Positions 19,482 to 28,353 of a DNA stretch of 64,000 nt are shown here, one piece after another. Positions within the stretch are counted from its first letter, which is position 1; each line of letters starts with the position of its first letter. Origin of the DNA: Bradyrhizobium jicamae (lineage in GTDB: Bacteria; Pseudomonadota; Alphaproteobacteria; Rhizobiales; Xanthobacteraceae); assembly GCF_018130215.1 (NCBI RefSeq), contig NZ_JAFCKQ010000001.1, positions 372,001 through 436,000 of the forward strand. The letters are read 5' to 3'. The position numbers and the translations under genes are program-made. Under the pieces are notes generated by a model. That model was not told the DNA's origin, did not search any database, and worked only from the letters and a program-made list of their open reading frames with translations.

Positions 19482-21170
19482 TCACCCCGCCGCCGGCAGT
19501 GCCTTCTCCGCGTCCGCGCTCCACGGCCGCTCCGGTGACGCCAATCCGATCAGGCGGCCCTGGATGAAGTCGCAGCCCCACTCGCGCAGCATCGCGGCGG
19601 CCTCCTCGTCCTGCACCCATTCGGCGACCGTCTTGATCTGCAGGCGCCGCGCCAGATCGATCAGCGTCTGCACGAAGGCGCGGTCATCCGAAGAGCGCGC
19701 AATATTCTGCACGAAGGCGCCGTCAATCTTCACGATGTCGACGCCGAGCTTGCGCAGATTGCGGAACGAGGTGTAGCCGGCGCCGAAATCGTCGATCGCG
19801 ATCCGGCTCCCGAAGCTTTTGAGCCGCGTGATGAAGCCTCTGATATCGTCGATATCCTGGATCGCGACCGTCTCGGTGATTTCGACGATCAGCCTCTCGC
19901 CGACGCCGGGATGCGCGTGCATCAGGGCTTCGATCGTGGTCCACCAGTCCGGATCCATCGTGGTATCCGGCGAGATGTTGAGGCTGAGCTGCACCCCGGG
20001 CGCCGCCGCAAGCTCCGCGACGGCGAGTTCGAGGACCCGGTGATCGACCAGCCGGATCAGGCCGAGCCGCTCGGCGACCGGCACGATATCTGGCGCAAGC
20101 AGCGCCTGTCCGTCGTCCTGCTCCATCCGGACCAGGCACTCGTAGAACGCCGGCTGCCGCGAGCGCGCGTCGACCACGGGCTCGAACCCGACCACGATCC
20201 GCCGTTCGTTGAGCGCAGTGACGATCTCGTCGGTGACGCGGATGTTGACGCGGCGCTGGGCGTCGCGCTCGACATTCGGCTTCCATAGCGCGAACGATCC
20301 GGCGCGCCGGCTCTTGGCGGCGTCCAGCGTCTCCTGGGCGCGGTTGACCGCCTCCTCCGCCGAGCGCGCGTGGCGCGGGATGGTGACCGCGCCGATCGAG
20401 GCCGTGACCGACACCGGACCGGATTTGGTCGGCACCACATCGTCGCGTACCGCGGCGAGGAAACGCTCGGCCGCGCTATTGGTATCGTCAACGGTGCAGT
20501 TGCGCAGGATCAGGCCGAACTTGTTGCCGGAGAAGCGGCCCAGCACGTCGCCGCTGCGCAGCCGCGCGCGGATCCGCTTGGCGATCTCGGCAATGACGGC
20601 ATCGGCGACGTCGAAGCCGAAGGCGTCATTGATCCGCGCCAGATGATCGATGCCGATCAGCATGAAGGCGCAGGAGGAGCGGAAGCGCGCGCACTCCTCG
20701 ATGGTCTCGGCCAGCGAGGCGATCAGGTGGGTGCGATTGAGCTCGTTGGTCAGCGGATCGCGTTGCGACAGCTTCAGGAGCTGCTCGTCGCGGGCATGGC
20801 GCTCGTTATTGACGCGAACGATGCCCTGCACGCGGGCCGGTTTGCCGTCGGGGCCGGCGAACCGGCAGCCGGTTTCCTCGATCCAGATCACCGGCGCCGA
20901 CATCATCGCGCGCACGCCATATTCGATCCGGTACGGCACCGCCTCGCCGCTTCCTGCCGCGGGCTGGGCGAGCACGTCGGTCCGAACCGCGCGCGGCGGC
21001 TCGATCAGCCGGGCGAGTTCGGCGCCGCTCGATATCTGCTCCAGCGGGATGCCGGGAAAGACCACCGAGACATTGTCGCTCCAGACGATCGCATCGCTCG
21101 CCAGATCCCAGGCGAACGTCGCCTGGCCGAGCGAGGCGAGGATGCTGGAAGCGGGCGGGACAGCAGGCAT
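19482..21170 (-). CDS. EAL-domain protein with degenerate GGDEF domain
   Basis: About 562 residues: an N-terminal PAS-like sensor region (about 1-130, FAWDLASDAIVWSDNV), a GGDEF-like domain, and a C-terminal EAL domain. The GGDEF active site reads SGNKF, so cyclase activity is unlikely, but an RSGD five residues earlier matches the allosteric I-site pattern RxxD. The EAL signature reads ECL with the catalytic glutamate kept. NISPD, EITET, DDFGAGYTS, KIDGAFV and AEWV are all recognisable, so c-di-GMP phosphodiesterase activity is plausible. A start at 21170 has GAGG eight bases upstream; 21197 is an alternative start lying inside a palindrome. Confidence 0.85.
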   Translation of the reverse strand: MPAVPPASSILASLGQATFAWDLASDAIVWSDNVSVVFPGIPLEQISSGAELARLIEPPRAVRTDVLAQPAAGSGEAVPYRIEYGVRAMMSAPVIWIEETGCRFAGPDGKPARVQGIVRVNNERHARDEQLLKLSQRDPLTNELNRTHLIASLAETIEECARFRSSCAFMLIGIDHLARINDAFGFDVADAVIAEIAKRIRARLRSGDVLGRFSGNKFGLILRNCTVDDTNSAAERFLAAVRDDVVPTKSGPVSVTASIGAVTIPRHARSAEEAVNRAQETLDAAKSRRAGSFALWKPNVERDAQRRVNIRVTDEIVTALNERRIVVGFEPVVDARSRQPAFYECLVRMEQDDGQALLAPDIVPVAERLGLIRLVDHRVLELAVAELAAAPGVQLSLNISPDTTMDPDWWTTIEALMHAHPGVGERLIVEITETVAIQDIDDIRGFITRLKSFGSRIAIDDFGAGYTSFRNLRKLGVDIVKIDGAFVQNIARSSDDRAFVQTLIDLARRLQIKTVAEWVQDEEAAAMLREWGCDFIQGRLIGLASPERPWSADAEKALPAAG

Positions 21171-21184
21171 CGAACTGGCCTCGA

Positions 21185-21218
21185 TTTGAGACACCATCGG
21201 GTGATTCTGTGTCTCAAA
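21185..21218. promoter_or_regulatory. Perfect inverted repeat at the 5' end of the EAL gene
   Basis: TTTGAGACAC (21185-21194) and GTGTCTCAAA (21209-21218), ten perfect pairs with a 14-base loop. If translation starts at 21170 it lies just upstream of the ribosome-binding site and could be an operator or an mRNA hairpin. If translation starts at 21197 the start codon would lie in the hairpin loop. Confidence 0.5.
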
Positions 21219-21387
21219 GATAATGGTTCCGACGAATCCGACGCTAGGTGAAGTTGATAAATAATCTGGAAACCACGTTTGAAGCAGCCGCGGAACGGAT
21301 CGGGCCCGGCCGGCATAGCCTTTGCCATGAGTAGGTCATGGAGGGGCATAGCGTCCCAAAACGTGACAATTCAACCGGACCTTCACC

Positions 21388-21669
21388 ATGCTGGACATCG
21401 ATCAGTCGGAAGTTCTGGACGACGAGATCAACGATCGCGCGACCACCTGCACCGATCTCGTGCCGCTGGCCACGACCACGCATTGGGCGCCCAAGATCCC
21501 GCTGCCCCACGCAGATCCGTCCTTCGTCACCCAATTGATCGCGACCGCGGAACGCGAACCGCAGACCCGCGGACTGCGGCGGGGATCGCTCGCCGATGCG
21601 CAGAGCGCCTACGGCCCGCATCCCTGTGAGCGCCGCAGCGTAGCGCGGCGCACCCGACAGATCGTCTAG
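21388..21669 (+). CDS. Small hypothetical protein
   Basis: 93 residues, no recognised domain. The central part (PSFVTQLIATAEREPQTRGLRRGSLADAQSAYG) resembles a motif I recall in many short Bradyrhizobium hypothetical proteins, which is the main reason to keep it. The N-terminus is acidic (MLDIDQSEVLDDE) and the C-terminus basic. The ribosome-binding site is weak. It is convergent with the membrane protein at 21678-22325, with an eight-base gap. Confidence 0.5.
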   Translation: MLDIDQSEVLDDEINDRATTCTDLVPLATTTHWAPKIPLPHADPSFVTQLIATAEREPQTRGLRRGSLADAQSAYGPHPCERRSVARRTRQIV

Positions 21670-21677
21670 GAGTGCTT

Positions 21678-22325
21678 TCAGGAGCGCGGCGGCGCGTCCG
21701 ACGACGGCTGATGGCCCGGCTGCAGATCGGGCGCCGCGACGGCGGGCTGCGTCGGCTTCGGCGCCCCCTGGTCCAGCAGCACCGATTCAGCGACCGACGC
21801 TGCGGCCGGCACCTGTGAAGCTGCCGGAGGAATGACGGGCGCCGGTGCGCGCGAAGGCACCGGCGTGATGACTTCGGGCGCAGGCGCGGGTGGCGCCGCC
21901 TCCGCCGTGGGCTCGGCCTTGCTGGCGCGCACCGAAGGTGGAGTGGTAACGGCCACCGCACGGCGGCGCGTGCGCAGCGCAATGCCGGAGATGAAGTCGA
22001 CCAGGGCCAGCAGTGTCAGCAGGCAATAGGTCGAGTTGCCGAATTTCGGCCAGAGCAGGAATTCGGCGGCCGCCGCGCCGAACACGATCAGCGACAGCAG
22101 ATGATCGGTCAGATATTTCGCGCCGGGCCGCGCGCCCTTGATCACTTCGAGCAGCAGCAGCAGCACGCCGGCTGCCAGCAGCATGTCGTTCAGCGCGACC
22201 GGCCATTGCTCGCCCGACATCAATGTCACCCTGAGCAGCGGGTCCGTGAAGGACAGGCCGGGCATCAGGAAGACGATGATGTTGTAGACCGCGAGCGGAA
22301 TCAGGAGCAGCGGAAATCCGACCAT
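21678..22325 (-). CDS. Hypothetical membrane protein with proline/alanine-rich tail
   Basis: 215 residues. The first 120 residues hold four hydrophobic segments (FPLLLIPLAVYNIIVFLM, LLAAGVLLLLLEVI, LLSLIVFGAAAAEFLLW, YCLLTLLALVDFISGIAL). The remaining 95 are a low-complexity, P/A-rich tail, probably disordered and cytoplasmic or periplasmic. No family recognised. It follows rpmF on the same strand at a distance of 144 bases. Confidence 0.7.
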   Translation of the reverse strand: MVGFPLLLIPLAVYNIIVFLMPGLSFTDPLLRVTLMSGEQWPVALNDMLLAAGVLLLLLEVIKGARPGAKYLTDHLLSLIVFGAAAAEFLLWPKFGNSTYCLLTLLALVDFISGIALRTRRRAVAVTTPPSVRASKAEPTAEAAPPAPAPEVITPVPSRAPAPVIPPAASQVPAAASVAESVLLDQGAPKPTQPAVAAPDLQPGHQPSSDAPPRS

Positions 22326-22469
22326 CGGGGCTTGCGCCTTATCTCAGGAAGAACCGGGCAAAGCGGCGATGCTGTCGGCCCCGCCGCGGACGCGCCCCTC
22401 TTGACCGCACTCGTTGGCCGAATTCAGGCGCGGCGCCGCCGGATCGCAGCGCCCGGGCCGAGCGTCCGA

Positions 22470-22655
22470 TCAGGACTCTTTCTTGGCCTTCAGGACCTGG
22501 CGGCCCTTGTACATGCCGGTCTTCAGGTCGAGATGGTGCGGACGGCGCAGTTCGCCGGAGTCCTTGTCCTCGACATAGGTCGGGGTCTTGAGCGCGTCAG
22601 CCGAGCGGCGCATGCCACGGCGCGACGGCGAGGTTTTTCTTCTGGGAACGGCCAT
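22470..22655 (-). CDS. rpmF: 50S ribosomal protein L32
   Basis: 61-residue ribosomal protein. The start [20 protein letters not shown] is typical of alphaproteobacterial L32, and [16 protein letters not shown] follows. The zinc-type CxxC of some L32 proteins is absent, as is usual in this class. The ATG at 22655 gives the family start; an upstream in-frame ATG at 22727 would add unrelated residues. mtgA lies upstream on the same strand. Confidence 0.97.
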   Translation of the reverse strand: MAVPRRKTSPSRRGMRRSADALKTPTYVEDKDSGELRRPHHLDLKTGMYKGRQVLKAKKES

Positions 22656-22813
22656 AGCGGTGTCCTCTAGGGTGTTGCGGAGGCATCGTCCGAAATGCGG
22701 ACGCGCGCATAGCGCTTCAGGGCGCAAGCTGCGATGCCGGTAAGGCCGCGCTTATAGAGGAAGGGGCTGGGTAAATCTAGGGTGCGATACAGCAAAAAGC
22801 GTACGAAATCGGC

Positions 22814-23509
22814 TCAAGAGCCGCGATTTTCGCTCCAGCAACGCCGCACTTTGTTGGCCCTGGCCATGTAGGTTCCGGACAGGCGGCGGACGCCGGGACC
22901 CGGGTTCCGGGCGCTCCTTTTGACCGGATTCGGCAGGATCGCCGCCAAAAGTGCCGCATCGCGCGGCGACAATGCCGCGGCGGAACGGCCGAAGGCATAT
23001 TGGGACCCCGCCTCGGCACCAAACTGCCCGGACGGCCCCATTTCGGCGATGTTGAGGTAGATTTCCAGAATCCGTTGCTTCGGCAGCATGAAATCGATCC
23101 AGAGCGCCAATGGCAGTTCCAGGCCCTTGCGGATCATGCTGCGGCCTGGCCACAGGAACAGATTCTTGGCGACCTGCTGGGTGATGGTCGAGCCGCCGCG
23201 TGCCACCTCACCGTCCTCGGCGTCATCGATTACCTCGCGCAGCGCTCCCCAATCGACGCCCTTGTGCTTGCAGAAATGGGCGTCCTCCGAACCAACCACG
23301 GAGCGCGGCAGATAGGGCGAAATCTCGCCGAAATCGACCCAATGGCGCGTCACGGGGGCGCCTGTCAGGGTCCGCCAGGCCATCAGCACCGAGACCGGAT
23401 GGCCGGTGCGGTAGAACGGCGTCACCAGATAGGGCAGCAACAACAGGACCAGCAAGAGCAGCAATAAAATTCGGACGATGCGCAAAACGGCCCTTTCCGG
23501 CTCGGACAC
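22814..23509 (-). CDS. mtgA: Monofunctional biosynthetic peptidoglycan transglycosylase
   Basis: 231 residues. MtgA polymerises lipid II glycan strands at the inner membrane. One N-terminal transmembrane segment ([18 protein letters not shown]) is followed by a GT51 domain. The catalytic glutamate is in [38 protein letters not shown] and [15 protein letters not shown] are family signatures. The length and the absence of a transpeptidase domain distinguish it from class A PBPs. The C-terminus continues into arginine-rich residues that are less conserved. Confidence 0.95.
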   Translation of the reverse strand: MSEPERAVLRIVRILLLLLLVLLLLPYLVTPFYRTGHPVSVLMAWRTLTGAPVTRHWVDFGEISPYLPRSVVGSEDAHFCKHKGVDWGALREVIDDAEDGEVARGGSTITQQVAKNLFLWPGRSMIRKGLELPLALWIDFMLPKQRILEIYLNIAEMGPSGQFGAEAGSQYAFGRSAAALSPRDAALLAAILPNPVKRSARNPGPGVRRLSGTYMARANKVRRCWSENRGS

Positions 23510-23669
23510 GGTCCGCGTCAGCCCCGAAAATGGCCGGCGCCACTTGATGTCTGCTGATAATTCACGGTTTTTCCAGCACTTTTAAGGCGCGTTCCCTCGC
23601 GGGGTGGAATTGACGAAGCCGGTGCCATCAACGATTGTCCGGCCGAAAATCGATCTGGAGCAATTCTTG

Positions 23670-24590
23670 ATGACGACCGGTACTACAGAGTTTTCCAAGC
23701 GTCTGGACCAGACCGCTGACGATACCGAGGCCCTGCTTGCGAAATTGCTGTCCGATGCGACCGTTTCGGACGAGATCGTGCGGCCGAAGCGACTGATCGA
23801 GGCGATGCGCTATTCCAGCCTCGGCGGTGGCAAGCGGCTGCGGCCGTTCCTTGTGGTCGAAAGCGCCGCGGTGTTCGGGGTTCCGCGGCAGGCGGCGCTG
23901 ATGGCGGGGGCCGCGCTCGAATGCATCCATTGCTATTCGCTGATCCACGACGATCTGCCGGCGATGGACAATTCCGACCTGCGCCGCGGCCGCCCCACCC
24001 TGCACAAGGCCTATGACGACGCCACCGCGATTCTCGCCGGTGACGCGCTGCTGACGATCGCCTTCGACATCATCACCCGCGACGAGATTCACAAGGACGC
24101 CAATGTCCGCCTGCTGCTGACCCGTGCGCTGGCGCGCGCCTCCGGCATCGGCGGCATGGCTGGCGGCCAGATCCTCGACCTCGCCGGCGAAGGCCGGTTC
24201 GGTGACCGCGAGCCGGTCGATGTCGCCCGCCTGCAGCAGATGAAGACCGGCGCGCTGCTGCGCTTCGGCTGCATTGCCGGTGCGATCCTCGGTCAGTCTT
24301 CCGAGAGGGAGTACCAGGCGCTCGACGATTACGGCAAGGCACTCGGCGAAGCGTTCCAGATCGCCGACGACCTGCTCGATGTCGAGGGCGATGCGGCCGC
24401 ACTCGGCAAGCCGGCCGGTGCGGATGCGGCGCTCGGCAAGACCACCTTTGTCACGCAACTCGGCATCGAGGGCGCCAAGCAGCGCGTGCGCGACCTGCTG
24501 GCGCGCGCCGACGCCGCGCTGTCCGTGTTCGGCGCGCGGGGCGACGTACTGCGCGCGGCGGCGCGTTTCGTCGCCGAACGCAAGAACTAG
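23670..24590 (+). CDS. ispA: Polyprenyl diphosphate synthase, farnesyl diphosphate synthase type
   Basis: 306 residues. It condenses isopentenyl diphosphate with allylic diphosphates in the cytosol. The first aspartate-rich motif is DDLPAMD, followed by DLRRGRPTLHKAYDD. The second is DDLLD. GGGKRLRPF binds IPP. The short spacing in the first motif (DDxxxxD) and the length fit the bacterial FPP/short-chain group. GGAG nine bases before the ATG at 23670 decides this start over 23604. The chain length of the product cannot be fixed by eye, so geranylgeranyl synthase is the alternative. IspG of the same isoprenoid supply is encoded at 32398-33687. Confidence 0.92.
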   Translation: MTTGTTEFSKRLDQTADDTEALLAKLLSDATVSDEIVRPKRLIEAMRYSSLGGGKRLRPFLVVESAAVFGVPRQAALMAGAALECIHCYSLIHDDLPAMDNSDLRRGRPTLHKAYDDATAILAGDALLTIAFDIITRDEIHKDANVRLLLTRALARASGIGGMAGGQILDLAGEGRFGDREPVDVARLQQMKTGALLRFGCIAGAILGQSSEREYQALDDYGKALGEAFQIADDLLDVEGDAAALGKPAGADAALGKTTFVTQLGIEGAKQRVRDLLARADAALSVFGARGDVLRAAARFVAERKN

Positions 24591-24609
24591 CCGCGGACGC
24601 CGGCAGCCG

Positions 24610-25290
24610 ATGGACAAGGACTTCAACGACCGCCTTGTTCGTTTCAGGAAACTGCCGATGCCCCTGCGCGTGGTCGTGGGGCGGCCGCGGACCTTCGTCT
24701 CGGTCGCCGTCGGCATTGTGTTCGCGCTGCTGGTCCCGGATTCGCACCGCTTGGTCACGCGTCTGCTGACCGGCTGGGACGCGTTCGCCGCGCTCTATCT
24801 CGTGCTCGCCTACGCGATGATGCTGCGCTGCGATGCCGGCCATATCAAGCGCCGCGCGATCGTGCAGGATGACGGGCGCTTCCTGATCCTGCTGCTGACC
24901 GCGCTCGGCGCGTTCGCGAGTCTCGCGGCCATCGTGTCCGAGCTCGGCGCGTCGAAGGGCAATCCGATGGCGCTCACCATCGCAGTCGTCACCATCGCGC
25001 TGTCATGGAGCGCAGTCCACACCGCCTTCGCGCTGCATTACGCCCACGATTTCTACCGCGGCAAGAAGCCCGGCGGCCTGCAATTCCCGAGCGGCGACGA
25101 GCATGCCGATGCCGACTACTGGGACTTCGTCTATTTCTCGTTCGTGATCGGCATGACCGCGCAGGTCTCCGACGTCGGCATCACCGACAAGATCATCCGC
25201 CGCACCGCGACGGTGCACGGCATCGTCTCGTTCGTGTTCAACACGGCGCTGCTGGCGCTGATGGTGAACATCGCGGCGAGCGCGATCTAA
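24610..25290 (+). CDS. DUF1345 family membrane protein
   Basis: 226 residues, about five hydrophobic segments. Family signatures include PLRVVVGRPRTFVSVAVGIVFALL, SWSAVHTAFALHYAHDFY and the soluble loop DYWDFVYFSFVIGMTAQVSDVGITD. Function unknown. It begins 19 bases after the polyprenyl synthase stop, so the two are probably co-transcribed. It converges on the caspase-like gene with a four-base overlap of the stops. Confidence 0.92.
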   Translation: MDKDFNDRLVRFRKLPMPLRVVVGRPRTFVSVAVGIVFALLVPDSHRLVTRLLTGWDAFAALYLVLAYAMMLRCDAGHIKRRAIVQDDGRFLILLLTALGAFASLAAIVSELGASKGNPMALTIAVVTIALSWSAVHTAFALHYAHDFYRGKKPGGLQFPSGDEHADADYWDFVYFSFVIGMTAQVSDVGITDKIIRRTATVHGIVSFVFNTALLALMVNIAASAI

Positions 25291-27146
25291 TTGCAGACCT
25301 GCACATTGCCGACGCCGGCATAGGTCGGGACGCCGCCGCCGCCGCGATACTCGATATGACAGCCGTGCAGGAGCGGCTTGCAGCCGGTGTTGTCGCAGAC
25401 GATCTTGCCGCGGTCCCGGTCAGCCTCGCTCCTTGCGCTCGCGCTCGCCTGCGGGCGCGGCATTGCCGCTGACGGCGCCGGCGGCTCTCGCTCCGGACGC
25501 AAGGCGCGCTCGCGCCGCGGCGCACGGTCGTCGGTGTCGCGCTTAGCAGCCGGCTTCTTCTCGCGCCGCTTCTCGCACTCATTGTCGTCGTTGAGGAACG
25601 AGCCTTCAGCACAGACGATCCTGCTGCAACGGTCGCCATCGGCCCGGTATCCGTGCTCGCAGACCAGCGGACAGACACGGGACTGCTTCAGCTTCACGGC
25701 GTCGAGCGTGTCGAGGCTTGCGGTCCTGGCATCAAGCCTGGTGCCGGCATAGCGGTTGAACTGGGCCAGCGATCGCTGCGAGGCAGCGTTCCAGTCACCA
25801 TCGGCGGCCGTGGTCAGGCAGCCGACGCGGCGCAATTCGGTCTGCACGGACTTGACGATGTCGGCTTGCGGCGACCCGGCCGTCAGTGCCGCGACGGTCG
25901 TCGTCTTGTCGGCGGGCGCAGGCGGCGGCACAGCTGCCGCGGCCTGACCGGCGGCAGCCTTGTCGGCGGCGAGTCGTTTCTGCTCGGCGGCCGCGGCCTG
26001 ATCCTGGGCGGCCTGCTTGGCCTGCTCGGCGGCAAGCCGCGCCTGCTCCGCAGCCTTCGCGTCCGCCTCGGCCTTGGCCTGCTGGGTTTTCTGCGCGCCC
26101 TCGGCAACCAGCCGCGCCCGCTCCTGCTCGGCGATCCGCGCCTTCTCGGTGGCCGTGACGCGCGCGTCCTCCGCGGCGAACTTCTCGAGTTGCAGCCTGG
26201 CAAGGCTTGCGTAGTAGCCGCTCGGGTACTGCGCCAGGAAGGCGTTCATCGCGCTCTTGTTGCCGATCTGCAGCGCGAGCTCGTAGTCGCGGCGGGCCTC
26301 CGACTGCGGCGTGGGCGCCGCCGCGGCCGGCGCAGCGGCAACGGGCGCGGGCTTGGCGGGCGCGGGAACCAGCGACACGTCTTCGCCGCCGAGCGAGCCA
26401 TAGACAAACGGCTCCTGCCGGTTGTTGGTGGTCTTCAGCACATCGTCGCGCACATAGCCGAAGGCACGGCGGACATCGAGGCCCGGCGTCGGCAGGTATT
26501 TCGACAGTGCCAGCGTGAACGGGCTGTTCTTGCCGTCGCCATCGGCCGCGGTGGAACCGGCCTTCGCGGAGTAGGCGATCAGGACGTTCGGGCTGGTCGG
26601 CTCGACCTTGGCGAGGCCCTGCCCGATCGCACGCGTCGCCAGCGTCCGCTTCATGCTCTTGGCGAAAGGGTTGTCGCGGCAGGCATCGAGGATCACCAGC
26701 CGCAATTTCCGGGCCGGCTCGATCGCCACCAGGAGGCGGTCGAGCGACAGCGCCTCGTCGTAGACGTCGGTATCGCGCTCCAGCCTGGCATCCACCGGGA
26801 CCAGGTAGTTAGCGCCGTCCACCTCGATGCCGTGACCGGCGTAATAGACCACGGCGATATCGGCATCGCGGGCGTGGTCGCCGAATTCACGCAGGGCGCG
26901 GCGGGTCTCGACGGCCGAGAGATCGCGGCGGAAGTCGACAAAATCGAAGCCGGCGGCCTTCAGCGTCGACGCCATGACGGACGCGTCGTTGACCGGGTTC
27001 GGCAGCGCCGCGACGTTCTGATAGGCGGAATTGCCCATCACCAGCGCGACGCGCTTTTCGGCGAAGGCCGGCTGGCATGCGAGAAGCAGCACGGCCGCGA
27101 CGGCAACAACAAATCGATGCAATCCAGAGCCTTTAGGCCTATCCAT
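25287..27146 (-). CDS. Caspase-fold (peptidase C14) exported protein
   Basis: 619 residues. An N-terminal signal (VVAVAAVLLLACQPAFA) is followed by a caspase-like p20 domain: RVALVMGNSAYQNVAALPNPVNDA, catalytic His105 in YYAGHG and Cys156 in LDACRDNPF. After about residue 270 comes an alanine/glutamine/lysine-rich, coiled-coil-like stretch (ARLAAEQAKQAAQDQAAAAEQKR), then a peptidoglycan-binding-like repeat (QTELRRVGCLTTAADGDWNAAS) and a cysteine-rich end. The dyad is complete, so proteolysis is plausible; rhizobial homologues are not well characterised. The ATG at 27146 has GGAAG nine bases upstream; 27170 is an alternative. Confidence 0.85.
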   Translation of the reverse strand: MDRPKGSGLHRFVVAVAAVLLLACQPAFAEKRVALVMGNSAYQNVAALPNPVNDASVMASTLKAAGFDFVDFRRDLSAVETRRALREFGDHARDADIAVVYYAGHGIEVDGANYLVPVDARLERDTDVYDEALSLDRLLVAIEPARKLRLVILDACRDNPFAKSMKRTLATRAIGQGLAKVEPTSPNVLIAYSAKAGSTAADGDGKNSPFTLALSKYLPTPGLDVRRAFGYVRDDVLKTTNNRQEPFVYGSLGGEDVSLVPAPAKPAPVAAAPAAAAPTPQSEARRDYELALQIGNKSAMNAFLAQYPSGYYASLARLQLEKFAAEDARVTATEKARIAEQERARLVAEGAQKTQQAKAEADAKAAEQARLAAEQAKQAAQDQAAAAEQKRLAADKAAAGQAAAAVPPPAPADKTTTVAALTAGSPQADIVKSVQTELRRVGCLTTAADGDWNAASQRSLAQFNRYAGTRLDARTASLDTLDAVKLKQSRVCPLVCEHGYRADGDRCSRIVCAEGSFLNDDNECEKRREKKPAAKRDTDDRAPRRERALRPEREPPAPSAAMPRPQASASARSEADRDRGKIVCDNTGCKPLLHGCHIEYRGGGGVPTYAGVGNVQVCN

Positions 27147-27343
27147 GGCTGCGCTTCCAGAATTCGCCATCCCTGGCACACTGACTTGACTATCAGAAAC
27201 GGGCGCCGGTCATTGTGAGGCGCCTCACGATCCGCGGCGGCAGACCATACCACCTGATCATTAGTCGGCGAATTCGGCGGCTGGTTCGCGCCGCCATGGC
27301 GCAAATGGAGCAGCCTGGGAGCACGAACTGGCCCGACGCGGAT

Positions 27344-27778
27344 TTATTCCGCCGGCCGCGTCACATGCTCCTGAAATTGCGGCAGGTCGTCCGTGATCGA
27401 ATACCACGGCGCCTTGGAGCCGACGAAGATATGCGCGCTCGGCCGGATCGATGGCTGATCGCACAGCGTGCCCATCGTGACATGGACGAAGGCGCCGTCA
27501 CGCACGACCGAATAGAGCAGCGAGCCGCAATGGCGGCAATGCGCGTCGTGGGCATCCACCTCACCGTAGATCATCAGGTTATCGGCGCCGCTGGCGACGG
27601 CAAGCCCCTCGCGCGCGATCCCCGCGAACGGCTTGAACGCGGAACCCGTGGTGCGCCGGCAGTTCGAACAGTGACAATTGAGCGCATAGGCAAATGCGTC
27701 TGCGACCTGATAGCGCACGGCGCGGCAGTAGCATTCACCGGCAAGCATGCGGACGTTCGGATTGGCAGATTGATTCAC
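27344..27778 (-). CDS. GFA-family (glutathione-dependent formaldehyde-activating-like) protein
   Basis: 144 residues with the CENP-V/GFA zinc fold. Zinc cysteines are visible in GECYCRAVRY, NCHCSNCRRTTGSAF and HCRHCGSLLY. Members bind zinc through these cysteines, and some act on glutathione adducts; most are uncharacterised. A GTG start at 27778 is chosen because GAGGAG lies six bases upstream; the ATG at 27814 lacks such a site. It is divergent from the NTF2-like gene, about 100 bases apart. Confidence 0.85.
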   Translation of the reverse strand: MNQSANPNVRMLAGECYCRAVRYQVADAFAYALNCHCSNCRRTTGSAFKPFAGIAREGLAVASGADNLMIYGEVDAHDAHCRHCGSLLYSVVRDGAFVHVTMGTLCDQPSIRPSAHIFVGSKAPWYSITDDLPQFQEHVTRPAE

Positions 27779-27879
27779 GGCGCGCTCCTCACGCGGAATT
27801 TTGCCGCCGCCCATGGCGCGGTCAGGCGCTTCATGGCTTAATCCTAGCAGAGCATGATCCTGCCGGGAGGACCCAGCCC

Positions 27880-28254
27880 ATGAGCAACGAACGATCCAGC
27901 GTCGAAAGCGTCGTACAGACCTATTTCGATGGCCTTTACGAGGGCGACGCCGACAAGCTTGGCGCGGCCTTCCATCCCAGCGCCGACCTGCGCTGGGTGG
28001 AGAAGGGCGAGTTGAAGGTCCTGACGGTGCCGGACTGGCTCGCCTGGGTGCGCAAACGGCCTTCGGCGAAGGCCGAGGGCAAGCCACGCGAGGATTTCAT
28101 CGTCACCATCGACCGCTCCGACGACAACACCGCCTTCATCAAGGTGCGCTGCCAGCTGCCGCCGCGCTACTTCACCGACTATCTGGTGGCGATGAAGCTC
28201 GCCGACGGCTGGCAGATCGTCTCGAAGTCCTATCGCTACGACCTGCGCGATTGA
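27880..28254 (+). CDS. NTF2-like (lumazine-binding-type) protein
   Basis: 124 residues, a single SnoaL/NTF2-like domain of the putative lumazine-binding group: VESVVQTYFDGLYEGDADKLGAAFHPSADLRWV, DWLAWVRKRPSA, and a C-terminal beta stretch DYLVAMKLADGWQIVSKSYRY. GGGAGG nine bases before the ATG fixes the start. Such proteins can be isomerases, hydratases or binding proteins; no substrate can be read here. Antiporter gene downstream after about 100 bases. Confidence 0.85.
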   Translation: MSNERSSVESVVQTYFDGLYEGDADKLGAAFHPSADLRWVEKGELKVLTVPDWLAWVRKRPSAKAEGKPREDFIVTIDRSDDNTAFIKVRCQLPPRYFTDYLVAMKLADGWQIVSKSYRYDLRD

Positions 28255-28353
28255 TTGCAATCGCCTGGACCACGGCCCTGTGCCATGACCGGAACGGCCG
28301 GCGGCCGCCGGCTGCATTGACTGGCGGGGATTTCCGGGCGAATTGAGCCGGTC

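Noticed and set aside
25653-27218. 521-codon open frame antisense to the caspase-like gene
   Set aside because: Glycine/leucine/arginine-rich repeats mirror the coiled-coil codons of the real gene.
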